From positions 77,365,412-77,429,411 of the forward strand of contig CM043963.1 of the NCBI GenBank assembly GCA_014529385.2: 64,000 nucleotides of DNA. The letters run 5' to 3'. Shown one piece after another: positions 11,339 to 22,450 of this stretch; within the stretch, counting starts at the first letter, position 1; every line of letters starts with the position of its first letter. The DNA comes from Adiantum capillus-veneris (lineage: Eukaryota; Streptophyta; Polypodiopsida; Polypodiales; Pteridaceae). Below the pieces are notes generated by a model that was not told the origin of the DNA, ran no database searches, and saw only the letters and a program-made list of their open reading frames with translations. Both the position numbers and the translations under genes were made by a program.

Positions 11339-12218
11339 TTAGGCAACATCCTCAAAAGTGACTCTCCGAACCTCTATTTCCTTGATAGGTTGTTTATGCA
11401 TCTTCGACTCATTGAAGATCACATCTGAACTACGGATGACTTGACCAGATTCTGGGTGCCAGAGACGATATCCCATCTCTCCATCTGCACCATATCCAAT
11501 GAAAATACATTTGTGGGACTTTGGCTCTAACTTCTGTCGAAGTTTCTTAGGTACGTGAGCATAAGCTTCACAACCAAAAACACGTAGGTGGTCATAGTGG
11601 GGCTTACGTTTAGACCATAACTCTTCTGGAATCTCATAATTCAATGGCGTACTAGGCAAACGATTTATAATGTGCACTGCGATCAAGACGGCTTCTGCCC
11701 AAAAGCCTTGTGTGAGATTTTCCATAGCAAGCATGGCTATGACTCTTTCTTGAATCGCACGATTCATGCGCTCATCAACTCCATTCTGAGTTGGTGTGTA
11801 TGTGCAGTAAACTGTCTTTTAATCCCCCTTTTAGCACAGAAATTGTCAAACTCCTTGGAGACATACTCTCCACCGTTGTCAGTCTGCAACCTCTTGAGTT
11901 TCTTGCCAGACTGATTCTCAACGAGTGCCAAAAATTTATGGAACATAGGAAGAACTTGATCCTTATGTTTCTAAGGATATGCCCACACCTTTCAAGTAGA
12001 GTCATCTATGAATGTCACAAAATAGCTGGCCCCCCTAGAGATTTGGTTGACATAGGACCACAAACATCACTATGTACTAAATCTAGAGGTTTAGCTCGCT
12101 TTTGACCCAATGGTAAGTGGACGAACCTAGTCTGTTTGCCATAGATACAATGCTCACAAACAAGAAAGTCAACATAAGACAAGATAGGTAAGTAGCCAAA
12201 ATGAGTCAGAGTTCTCAT
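11339..12218 (-). pseudogene. Copia integrase region (broken)
   Basis: Successive frames give the GAG-pre-integrase zinc segment (12218-12015, containing CEHCIYGKQTR and LVHSDVCGPM), the core (11946-11764, LQTDNGGEY and FCAKRGIKRQFT) and the C-terminal part (11767-11339, MNRAIQERV, AVHIINRLPS, FGCEAYAHVP, RLWHPESGQVI). The DDE Asp residues are visible in HSDVCGP and TDNGGEY. Frame changes between pieces show decay. Confidence 0.85.
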
Positions 12219-12403
12219 TCCTTTTTGGCTAATATGACCTAGCCAGCAATGCCAAACTCAGGAGACGGCAGCTCGGCTATAGATATGTAATCATGACCAA
12301 CATCTGACACATGCACGGAATACAAGGTACCATGCTTCTGACCTCTGGGTACAACAAGATTACCTTTGCGTACTATCCACGAACCATTGCCAAATGTGGT
12401 GTT

Positions 12404-13625
12404 CTAGCCCAAATCATCAAGCTGACCAACAAAAAACAAGCTTTTAGTCAACTTGGGCACATGTTTGACCTTACATAAAGTAAAGTGCCTGCCATTCCTT
12501 AGATGCAATTTGATGTTTCTGACACCCTCAATGTCTAGTTCATAAGCATCACCAAGTCTCACTTTGCCACAAGAGTGAGAATAAGTAGAGAACCACTCTC
12601 CATGTGGTGTCACATGGAAACTCGTACCAAAATCTACTATCCAATTTTGTGCATATTGCGCATCTTTTGTAACAAGAGCCTCGACAGGTAGATCTGCTGT
12701 GAAGACCAATACGTCAGAGGTAACTGGCATAAAAACCACTGGAAGAGTCTCTACAATAGGAGAATTTGAAGACTCTAGCACATTAATCTCCTCTAACTTT
12801 GCTTTGCCCTTGTTTGAATCATCAGATTTAGAAGTGTCACCGGTTTGTTTGTCTTTCTTGCTTTGCTGCCATTTCCTGCAATCCATCTTCACATGCCCTT
12901 TTTTATGGCAGTGATAGCACTCGACATTACACATAGAACCCCGAGACTTACTGCATGAGCCCCCACGTTCCTTGCTTTTGGCACGACTTTGAGTGCGACC
13001 CCTCTGTCTATCACTAGCAACATACGCATCACCATCCTTCTTGCCTTTGAGAGATTTCCTACGAATCTCCTCGGTAAATAGACTCCCAAGGACTTCATTG
13101 TACACAAGACCAGTATTAGGTGCTGAGTTGCTAATCACAATACAGAACGTATCCCAAGATGAGGGTAAACTACATAGCAAGAAGATACATTTGATTTCCT
13201 CATCAAAGACCAAACCTTGAGTGGTCAACTGAGTGAAAATGATATTTAACTCATTAATGTGAGTAGAAATAGTGCCCTCTTTCTTCATACAAAGGTCAAA
13301 CAACTTCTTCATCAAGAAAACCTTTTTAGTGGCACTTTTGCTCTCATAACTGGAACACAAACTTATCCCATACATCTCTAGCATTCCTTTCTCCAGCTAT
13401 AGTAAAGTACACAGATTCAGCCAAATGCAAACGGAGGGTAGATTTGGCCTTAGCATCAAGTCACTCCCACTCAACATCTGTATACTAGCCCTCTGGGCGC
13501 TCCATGATAGGATCCAACTGGCCTTTTTGTACGAGAACATCTTGAATCTGCTCTTTCCAGATAGTAAAATTTGTCCCATCAAATTTTTGGATATTGTAAA
13601 TATCCTTTTCACCGCTAGATGACAT
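12404..13625 (-). pseudogene. Copia gag and protease (broken)
   Basis: The frame starting at ATG 13625 reads MSSSGEKDIYNIQKFDG then TNFTIWKEQIQDV, the Copia gag start, but meets TAG and TGA stops within 70 codons. The frame 13384-12404 (326 aa) carries the UBN2-type gag core, a CCHC zinc knuckle (CYHCHKKGHVKMDC) and the protease site. The latter reads WIVDFGTSFH where WILDSGASxH is usual; the Asp and Gly remain but Ser is replaced by Phe. The end (LFFVGQLDDLG) is the GAG-pre-integrase border. Confidence 0.85.
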
Positions 13626-14678
13626 GGCTGCAAGCTAAAGATAATATGGTGATAAACACTGGTAATTTTGGGAAAAATTCCACAGAGTTTCTCCAGGAAA
13701 CTGACAGAATCTCAATCCAAAACTGTCTGAAGAGATCAGTAATGCATCAAAAGTAATGCTCTCAGAGCATAAGATAGGCGCATCAACTACTAACTGTGCA
13801 TAAAAAGTCAAAAGCTAACCCAAGACTACCAACACGGTGTCAAATGCACCTAGCCCTCTCTATGCATGTCCTATGGCGAGTCCACAGAAAATGGGTACTC
13901 CTGCAACCTGTATCATCGAAAGTATCTCAACATTTGAAAATCCCCCAACTCAAGAAAACCTCACGCTATCGACCCTCACAAAAGGTTATGAAAATAAGAA
14001 ACCAGCCCAGTCTCAGAAAGGGCCTCTAGATCGAGTCTTAGAAACGGTCTGGACTGCGAGAAACAAGCCAAATCGGCTCCACAAAAGGTACATATGGCAA
14101 TTTTCACAACTAAACGTACATCCACTATCAACAATACTGCAAGGTGCAGTATACGCGCTCAAACAGGTGCCAAACAAAATGTGCAAGCAGTAAACAAATC
14201 CCTGTGGGGAGTAAAACCGCTCTCAAAAGAGCTCAATGCATATACGCACCAAGTACTCCCACTGAAATCTGTGCTGATGCAAAACACTGCAACCTGTAAG
14301 AAACCCGGATGTCCTGTATGTATGCAAGAACCTGTGAGGAGATGGATGCCTGAAAAATCGATTCCGAAAAACACCGTCTCAATAGCACATAATAGCCATA
14401 AAACGGCTATATACGATCCCAAAATAGTCTCTGAACAACGTGCACCTGTGTCCTGTACATGTACCTGTAGCAAAAGTGGATTTGAAAAATACAACTCGTG
14501 AAGCGTAGCTCGGATGAAGCTTTCGAATGTACGAACATCTTCAAAAGAGGGGTAAAACAACAGGACGGCTGGGAGAAATGCTCTCGGAACGTTGAATTTT
14601 CCGATGCCGAAATCAGAAACCTATTTGCACTTTTAAAAGTGCACGCGTGCGGACACAAAAAAGGCAAGCACAAACCTT

Positions 14679-14690
14679 GCTCTGATACCA
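14679..14690 (-). promoter_or_regulatory. initiator-tRNA primer-binding site of the Copia element
   Basis: TGGTATCAGAGC on the minus strand, complementary to the 3' end of plant initiator tRNA-Met, lies 2 nt inside the 5' LTR end. Confidence 0.9.
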
Positions 14691-14692
14691 GT

Positions 14693-14897
14693 TGAAGGTG
14701 TCATGGGAAGCGTGTGTGAGTACAAGTGTAAGAGCAGAGAGAGAGAGACCTGATGTTGGGTGGAGCGCACATCAACGTTATCCTGTTTTGCAGCTCCTTA
14801 TTCTTTTTTGTATTAAAGAATAAGTGTATATATGGTTAAGTTAGTAGATGGGTTAGTAGTAAGTGGGATGTCCGGTGAGTTTTCCTGAATCCCAACA
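14693..14897 (-). repeat. 5' LTR of the Copia element
   Basis: 205 bp, starting TGTTGGGATTC (14897) and ending CCTTCA (14693) on the minus strand. Canonical TG...CA ends and an adjacent primer-binding site define it. The 3' LTR partner is absent from the window. Confidence 0.85.
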
Positions 14898-15670
14898 GTA
14901 TGCATACAATAATACTGTCTATATTTCTACGGGAAAATCACCTTTTGAAATCATAGAGAGAATACCTAAAAGTCTCTTGCTACTTAAGGTACATGGGAAG
15001 ATCTTCACTGCCAATGAGTATAGCCGTGACCTACAAGAATCTTTTCAAAAGATTAAGGAGGCTACATCATCTCTCAACAAAGGCAAAAAGCTGCCACTGA
15101 CAAGCATAGAAGGGCCTTAACGTTCAAAGAAAACGATTGGGTCTTACTTAAGTTTCCCAAGGCTCGATTAAGTCAAACGACGGAAAAAATCCTATGGACC
15201 ATCAAAAGTATCATGCTAAACTAGCAAAAAGATACTATGGTCCTTTTCAAATCTTGAAGCCATTCAATGAGATGGCTTATCAACTCAAGTTGCCCAACCA
15301 TTGTCTCATACACAATGCTTTTCATCTGAGCATGCTTAAGCCCTACAAAGGAGAGCCACCAAGTGAACCAATTATTGAAGACCCTCCCGAAATCGAAGAC
15401 CAAGAAGAGGTGCTACAACCCGAAGCTATCCTTCGGCATGAAGACAAGGTACTATGACATGGTAAGGTTATCCAGCCACCAAGTGAACCAATTATTGAAG
15501 ACCCTCCCAAAATCAAGAAGAGGTGCTACAACCCGAAGCTATCCTTCGGCATGAAGACAAGGTACTACGACATGGTAAGGTTATCTGACGGTATCTTAAT
15601 AAGTTCAAAAATTATCATTTTGAAGATGCTAGATGGATGCAAGAACTAAAACTTAAGGATAGTATGAACC
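14898..15670 (+). pseudogene. Ty3/Gypsy integrase C-terminus and chromodomain fragment
   Basis: Directly after the Copia LTR the frame reads YAYNNTVYISTGKSPFEI, a standard Gypsy integrase motif. It is followed by YYGPFQILKPF, AYQLKLP, HNAFHLSMLKPY and a tail rich in PP/E. After a local 120 bp duplication it ends in a chromodomain-like KFKNYHFEDARW. It is therefore a chromovirus-type element cut by the Copia insertion at its integrase. Several frame breaks are present. Confidence 0.85.
15359..15587. repeat. ~120 bp tandem duplication in the Gypsy tail
   Basis: The stretch beginning CCAAGTGAACCAATTATTG occurs at 15359 and 15479 with small deletions in the second copy, duplicating the linker before the chromodomain. 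Confidence 0.85.
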
Positions 15671-15699
15671 TTGTCAATGTACACATTTCTTTTGAAAGC

Positions 15700-15905
15700 C
15701 CAAGCTTGAGGTTCTTGTCGTGCTTGTTGACTAAGGTGCTTGAGGTGCTTGTCGTGCTTGATGACTAAGGTGCTTGATGTGCTTGTCATGCTTGTTAACT
15801 AAGATGCTTGAGGTGCTTGTCGTGCTTGCCGACTAAGGAGCTTGAGGTGCTTGTGGGAATACTACCCAAGCTTGAGGTGCTTTGTTATGCTTGCTGACTA
15901 AGGTG
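15700..15905. repeat. 34 bp minisatellite
   Basis: The phrase GACTAAGG (or AACTAAGA) recurs at 15729, 15763, 15797 and 15831, exactly 34 bp apart, within units of GTGCTTGAGGTGCTTGTCG. A further looser copy is at 15893. It lies just downstream of the Gypsy chromodomain, as 3' region minisatellites often do. Confidence 0.85.
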
Positions 15906-15967
15906 TTTGAAGTCAAATCCAATCCCTACTCAAGAGGGGTGAGCCCTAAAGCTAGGTGGATGAGAGA

Positions 15968-16036
15968 ACACACACACACACGCGTGCACACGTGCATGCA
16001 TGCACGCACATGTGCACACACACACGCACACACACA
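15968..16036. repeat. CA/GTGCA-rich simple sequence
   Basis: Alternating purine-pyrimidine DNA (ACACAC, CGCGTGCACACGTGCATGCATGC split by variants), prone to Z-DNA. The frames it creates are not genes. Confidence 0.7.
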
Positions 16037-16161
16037 AGGGAAGCCCAAGCCTCAAGAGGCAGCAATGACACACGTCAAGCCCCTACCCATGTTGCCGTCA
16101 TGGTGTGCCTAAATCCTATTGGTTGGTATCCCAAGGGGTCCAATGATAAATTAGTTATCTT

Positions 16162-16934
16162 AATTAATTCCCGGGGGATTCACTCTATATACAAAATGGG
16201 ATGCCACCTGCGAGCGAACAACTTTGATAAAACCCCTATATATGACTCATATTAGGGAATATGACCCCTTTTATACGCTTATATAACAATCAATGCAGAA
16301 AATTATCATACCCCTATCTTACATATAAAATTTAGGGGTTTCACATGATCTAGCTGAGTAAAACTAATCAAAGAGCCTGTAGCATATTGACTGGCAACGC
16401 ACTAAGGAACCACTTCTATTGATAGCTAGATTTACCCTCAATGTGTCTTAGTTTGAATTTCAAACTAGGTGCCCGTTTAGCCTGCACTCTAGCTACTCGT
16501 TTAATTTTGACCCATCTAAATTACTCAAGAACCATGGTTATAAAGTTGTGTTAGGTTCTCTGTGTAAATTTTTATCTATACAAACTCTTTATAGCTTTCA
16601 TCCCTCAACAAATGAACTATAATCACAAAATAAGCAATTGATAAAATGCAGTGTTAGTTCTTGCAAGCATCTTTATAGCTATTGATTCACAAGTTTGAGG
16701 GAAGACTCTTTTGGGAAGCCATGATTTTGAAACACAAAAACTTCCTCTTATTTTTCCTTTTTCTCACCCCCCCCGCCATAAATATGATACCCCTCCCTTA
16801 TTTTTAAGCTTGGGAGTTAAATTATTGGGGGCTAGCCCCTAACTTTTACGCTTATATAACTTGTCCAAAACCCCCCTCCCCTGCACTTATGTGGTGCGGT
16901 AAGTTTTCCATGGTGAATCCCCCGGGAATTAATT
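16162..16934. mobile_element. ~770 bp inverted-repeat DNA element (MITE-like)
   Basis: A perfect 22 bp inverted repeat bounds the segment: AATTAATTCCCGGGGG followed by ATTCAC at 16162-16183, and its reverse complement at 16913-16934. The outer AATT/TTAA-rich bases are a plausible target-site duplication. The interior has no transposase. Class not determined. Confidence 0.6.
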
Positions 16935-17810
16935 GTTTTTGCATTTATCAAGTCCTCTCTCTCAAAGGGGAAAGGGGGACACTTGTCTCAAGGCTACCCT
17001 TGTTGCTTGTTATGCATTCTGCATGTGATTGGCCATGAGCTAGAAGAGGGGGTCGACCAAAGCAAGAAGGGGGCTAGCTTGGGCTGTATACTCTCCCACA
17101 CACACTCTCATTGTGTGAAGTGCAAAGTGCAAGAACTCCATCTCCTTCTCCAAGCTAGTAGAGAAGTTGAGAGCCTAGACCAACACTCTTGGCTATGGAA
17201 TGCAAATCCAACCAAAAACCATGCTTCAATGCTTAAGCTTGCCATCTTCTCCATGTTCATTACTATGCTATTATAATGCTAGCAAGAAGAGTGATGATAA
17301 GTGAGAAACTATTTCTTTCTCCTATGGAAATGTATCTTCTTCCTCTTCCCTACCCTCATTCCCCACTAGCTCTCTCCACCTTCGAAGGTGTTTGAGGCCT
17401 TGGGACTGAGGCTTGGGATAGTTGATGCTTTGTTGCAAAGTTTATGTTATGGTCGTGATGCATGAAGCTTTCCATCTTCATTGTATCATTTAGGTCACAA
17501 GGAACACAAAGATTGTATTGTACCAAGTCTCTCTTGATGGGAGAATCTATAATACAAATGCCTATTGGAGGGGGGATCGGCCCTACGTAAATCTGGTCCT
17601 CAACTATTGTCATGTTCTCTAAACTCTCTCTCTTGCAAAAGTATTTTTCATGCCAAGTTAACTAAGTACTATGTTTATGTTGCTACCATCAATTAATTTC
17701 ACCCTCTATGCTCACAAAGTAATCTCACAAAAATGCTTTCCCTAATTTTCCTAATTCCGCTACTCTCAAAGTTCATAGGCCATTTCTATTACACCACCCC
17801 TTGATATGTG
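16935..17810. other. non-coding stretch, nothing recognised
   Basis: Short frames only (for example 16983-17276), no family resemblance and no terminal repeats detected. Confidence 0.4.
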
Positions 17811-17816
17811 CAAGTT

Positions 17817-18060
17817 TTCATGGGCCACTGTGGCTACTATCAAAGATTCATCTATATGTATGTAGAGATAGCTTGACCATTGTACAAATTGTTGGTCTCT
17901 TTTGAATGGATCCTTGAGGATGATGAGGCTGTTGAAAAGCTGTAATCGACTCTGGTCAGCACGCCTATCCTGAAAGCACCAAAATGGGGCAAAATATTTC
18001 ACATACACATCGACATGAGTGCTTACGCCATTGGCTATATCTTGGCCCAACCAGGTGAGG
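17817..18060 (+). pseudogene. Gypsy RT/RNase H linker fragment
   Basis: Reads FMGHCGYYQRFIYMYVEIA, stop, PLYKLL, then TPILKAPKWGKIFHIHIDMS followed by [13 protein letters not shown]. These match the Gypsy connection (FLGHxGYYRRFI..IARPLxxLL) and the RNase H start (TDAS..AIGAVLxQ). The stop replacing Arg in 'IARPL' fits a CGA to TGA transition. Only about 80 codons remain before GA microsatellite DNA. Confidence 0.75.
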
Positions 18061-18128
18061 AGCGCCTATCAAACGCCGAGGAATGAGGGGCCAACAATGA
18101 AGCGTTGTTTGCAGGTTTGTCTCTGGTC

Positions 18129-18372
<244 letters not shown>

Positions 18373-18590
18373 CTATGAAGCTAGTAGCATCTTTTGATGC
18401 TCCTCCGTTCAACCAAAGCCATCATTGCAGCACATTATAATTTCCGCACACACATACTCACAGTAGTAATTGATGCATGAGACTGCAACTTCTTTCTAGG
18501 TAGTACTACAGGAAGTAACAAGCATTGCTGGATGAGGGTCTACAGATTACCCTTCTCTTTCCATGCTTTTCTTTTGTGCTCCATTGCTGG

Positions 18591-20660
18591 ATGATCAGTT
18601 GGCCTGATCTGTAGTCAAATCACCAAAACTCATTGCATTTGCTGGCCCGTTCAACACATTCTTTTGCTGACGCTCTCAGCCTGCAAACAACAGATCAGTC
18701 AGCGATCTCACTTTTCAGCCCATTCTCTGTCGAGCAAGTTAAAAGTACTTGTTCGTGCAGATATTTAATGAAACCATCAAACGCGGACCCTACTGCCTTT
18801 GACTCAGCCTCTGATCTATGTTGTTGGGAGTGGCAACACCCATCTATGGTGTTGGAAGTAGCAACGCCCAGCTATCTGTTGTACTAGCACCTTATACCTA
18901 TTCACATGAAAGCAAAGAGCCATGAAGAAAAGCCTACCTCATCGACATAGCGAGAGCATTCTTCAGTAGCATAGAGTCTGTAGGCCAAGCTCCTCCCTAT
19001 TCATTCCAGCAGTAGAAGGTCGACAATGCCACTGTTTGCCTCATCGGCATATTGGAATCGAACTTCTTTTGCAGTGAAGCCTCTGCGCCTTCCTCGCCTA
19101 GCAATCATAGCAGCTTTGTGTGCAACAAGATCCAGTGGCTAGTTGAACAGTATGTCCAACTTCAACTACCTTACTCAGCTCGTTTCTGCAGGTGCAACTA
19201 GCTATGACCAGCATTATGCCACCCCAAGTATAGCTCAGGCAGATTCAACAACCTTGTGCCCTCGGCCATCCTTCAATGTTCATGGAAATGATATATAGCA
19301 GGTCCCATGCCTAATTCTCAAGATTCACACCAGCTCTTTTCCGCGTAGTATGCCCGCGTAGCAGCAAGCCGGACAGAACCGAAAATGAGTATCGAAGATC
19401 TTTCAAACCCTGGTAATATTTCGCAGATCATCAAGTTGGAGAGTACCTCAGATGCTTGCCGATGTGATGAGCACTCTTAAAGCTAAGATATCTCGTGCGA
19501 TCAACCTAGGGCAGAGGTATGTTCTACTAGTGCTGCTGAAGTAGAAGATATCAGATTTCAATCGATGATCAGTTGCCCTGATCTGTAGTCGAATCACCAA
19601 ATCTCATTGCCTTTGTTGGCCCGTTCAGCACATTCTTTTGCTGATGCTCTCAGCCTGCAAACAACAGATCAGTCAGCGATCTCACTTTTCAGCCCATTCT
19701 CCGTCGAGCAAGTTAAAAGTACTTGCTTGCACAGAGCTTTAATGGAACCATCAAACGCGGACCCTACTGCCTTCGACTCATCCTCTGATCTATGTTGTTG
19801 GGAGTGGCAACACCCATCTATGATGTTGGAAGTAGCAACGCCCAACTATCTATTGTACTGGCACCTTATACCTGTTCACATGAAAGCAAAGAGCCATGAA
19901 GAAAAGCCTAGCTCGTCGACATGGTGAGAGCATTCTTCAGTAGCATAGAGTCTGTAGGCCAAGCTCCTCCCTATTCATTCTAGCAGTAGAAGGTCGACAA
20001 TGTCACTGTTTGCCTCATCGGCATATTGGAATCGACCTTCTTTTGTAGTGAAGCCTCTGCGCCTTCCTCGCGTAGCAATCATAGCAGCTTTGTGTGCAAC
20101 AAGATCCAGTGGCTAGTTGAACAATATGTCCAACTTCAACTACCTTACTCAACTCGTTTCTGCAGGTGCAACTAGCTATGACCAACATTATGTCGCCCCA
20201 AGTATAGCTCAAGCAGATTCAACAACCTTGTGCCCACGACCATCCTTCAATGTTCATGGAAATGATATACAGCAGGTCCCATGCCTAATTCTCAAGATTC
20301 ACACCAGTTCTTTTCCATGTAGTATGCCCACGTAGCAACAAGCCGGAAAGAACCGAAAAGGAGTATCTAATATTTCGCAGATCATCAAGCTGGAGAGTAC
20401 CTCGGATGCTTGCCGACGTGATGAGCACTCTTAAAGCTCAAATATCTCGTGCGATAAACCCAGGGCAGATGTATGTTCTACTAGTGCTGCTAAAGCAGAA
20501 GATATCAGATTTGAATCGATGATCAGTTGGTCTGATCTCTGGTCGAATAATCAAAACTCATTGCCTTTGCTGGCCCATTCAGCACATTCTTTTGCTGATT
20601 CTCTCAGCCTGCAGCGATCAGCCAACGATATCACTTTTCAGCCCATTCTCTGTCGACGGA
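18591..20660. repeat. ~0.96 kb tandem repeat, two full copies and a partial third
   Basis: ATGATCAGTTG and the following sequence start at 18591, 19565 and 20519 (spacings 974 and 954 bp). The third copy stops matching near 20655. Copies 1 and 2 match almost base for base, with scattered substitutions and small indels, including a ~100-codon frame (18633-18887, 19607-19927) with no recognisable product. The class of the underlying sequence is unknown. Confidence 0.85.
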
Positions 20661-20943
20661 ACGGCTTGTAACTGCCTTCGCAATCATCCCGTTGCGGTCC
20701 GGTGCTTCGGTAGCCCATTGGGCTTCTCTTCGGCCATTTCCACGCCGACATCGAGTGCTCGATTGCTGTCCATCATCGGCAACGCCAAGATCTGCATTTT
20801 GAGTCCTTCACTCCTCTCGCATCGGGTGCACATTTCAGCCATCGGTTGCGATCGGCACCTTGAAAGCATCTGCCATTCCGGAAGATCCTGAGATCGTTGA
20901 GAGAATAGATGATGAGAGTGCTAGTCATGACCTGTTAGAAAGA

Positions 20944-21085
20944 TGTTGTTCTTGGTACGGCTTTTCTTGATATGTATGCCAAATGCAAAAGCAAAAAAAG
21001 TTTTTAATGAGCTTTTTGTGAGAAATGTCGTCTCTTGGAGTATGGTGATTGTAGGATATGCCTAACATGGTTGTGGCAAGGAAGT
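20944..21085 (+). pseudogene. pentatricopeptide-repeat (PPR) gene remnant
   Basis: One frame reads VLGTAFLDMYAKCKSKKSF and, after a one-base shift, VFNELFVRNVVSWSMVIVGY, stop, HGCGKE. This is the standard plant PLS-type PPR wording (LVDMYAKCG..., VFDEMPxRNVVSWNxMIAGYAQHGxGKEA). PPR proteins bind and edit or process organelle RNA. Only about one and a half repeats remain, with a frameshift and a stop, so this is a dead fragment, perhaps a retrocopy. Confidence 0.8.
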
Positions 21086-21399
21086 GAGGGCTCCTCGCCA
21101 TACAGAGTCTCTTGGAGTGCTCTTCGAGAATGCAAGGACAACAACTTGTCAGGCTACCTTCTCTGATACATCAGCAGAGGATTTCCGTGAGGACCATGTG
21201 GATCTTTGCATGCTCGACTTTCGGAGCAGATTTCAGCCGGTATAAAGAAGGGATGCTCTCACAGCGTTTTTTGCATCAGCATAGCCAACGTTTTTTCACC
21301 AGCTCGCTCGCGTTGTGCTGGCTACTGCAGATCAACCTTGCTGCTTGGCAATCGCAGCATATTAGCCTAGTGTTTTTTCTTCGACCGAGACTATAGAAA

Positions 21400-21766
21400 T
21401 AAATTACTTTAAAGTGGTCCCCAATCACCTTCAGTCAGCTAAACAATTCGTTTCACGCTACTTTCCTGACAACCAGTTAACAACACGTGCAACTTTGAAG
21501 AGCATCTTACCGATATAGCCCTCTGTTCCTGCATCAAAAACTCCCATTGATATGTGTTGTTACCTTGTCCTCCACCTCTTCTCCACAAAAGTTTTGTCCA
21601 TTGCATAGTAAAGCAATCATTGCCTGCTACATTTCAAGGTCTTCCCAACTCTCTCTTGCTTAGTTCCGTTCTTAATTCATCATTTTTTTTTTGCATACTC
21701 TCTACATCAAATCGTTTTAGTGACTTGTACTCACTTAGGGTAACAAGATTTGTGCAAAAGAAATAA

Positions 21767-21806
<40 letters not shown>

Positions 21807-22440
21807 TTTCATTTCTACGTTCTTCTTTACAGATGTATACTCTTGTTCAGTGCTTCCATGATAACAAAATAGTAAATACAATCTTGTATGTATGAGTGAC
21901 TTCTACTCAGCGACGGCGTCTCTCTAGATGCAATCACTGACGTACTCCCAACTGCAATAACCTATGCAGCATGGTGAAGGCATGTGGCTCTACGCATGAG
22001 GCATGTGGTTCTACGCAAGGTGCTGATATGGGCACAAAATTTCACAAGCTCTCTCTCTAATTGCAATCGCCTTGAAGGCTTGTACCGTTCCACCAGTTTG
22101 TTATCCACTTGCAGTCATGCAGGCTAACGAAGCACTCTAGTTCGCATTCTTGGAGGGAAGCTAACGGTGCATGGAAAGATATCTACAGCTCAGTAAAGGA
22201 CAAAATCAAACCGTCACAATGTCTCAAAATTTTCCATGCGTAGGTTTTCCAAGTAGATTTTGAACTCGAGCCGATGCTGTCAAAGAACTAGCAAACGGTA
22301 AAGAGCAGGAGCTGTGGTGACGAGACGACCCTTCTGCTGCTGCTCCATCAGGTTTGCCTCCTTCCAAACCAGTGCAGGCCTTTCTTCCAACAGCGCTTTC
22401 TCTGACGAACTAAGCTCGTTCTTATTGAGAAGCAGACACG
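21400..22440. other. upstream flank of the KIWI/PC4 gene with CT tract
   Basis: Holds a (CT)n tract at 21771-21803, about 650 bp before the start codon, and otherwise no recognised gene. Promoter and 5' UTR of the KIWI/PC4 gene must lie here; no clear TATA box was chosen. Confidence 0.4.
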
Positions 22441-22450
22441 GGCTTACAGC

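Larger units (their letters stand above)
10282..14897 (-). mobile_element. Ty1/Copia retrotransposon, 3' part missing
   Basis: Runs on the minus strand: 5' LTR 14897-14693, primer-binding site 14690-14679, leader, gag with CCHC zinc knuckle, protease, integrase and RT. At 10282 it is broken by the CACTA terminus inside the RT/RNase H linker; RNase H and the 3' LTR are not in the window. Frameshifts and stops are scattered through the coding part, so it is defective. It lies in a Gypsy integrase sequence that resumes at 14898. Confidence 0.85.
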
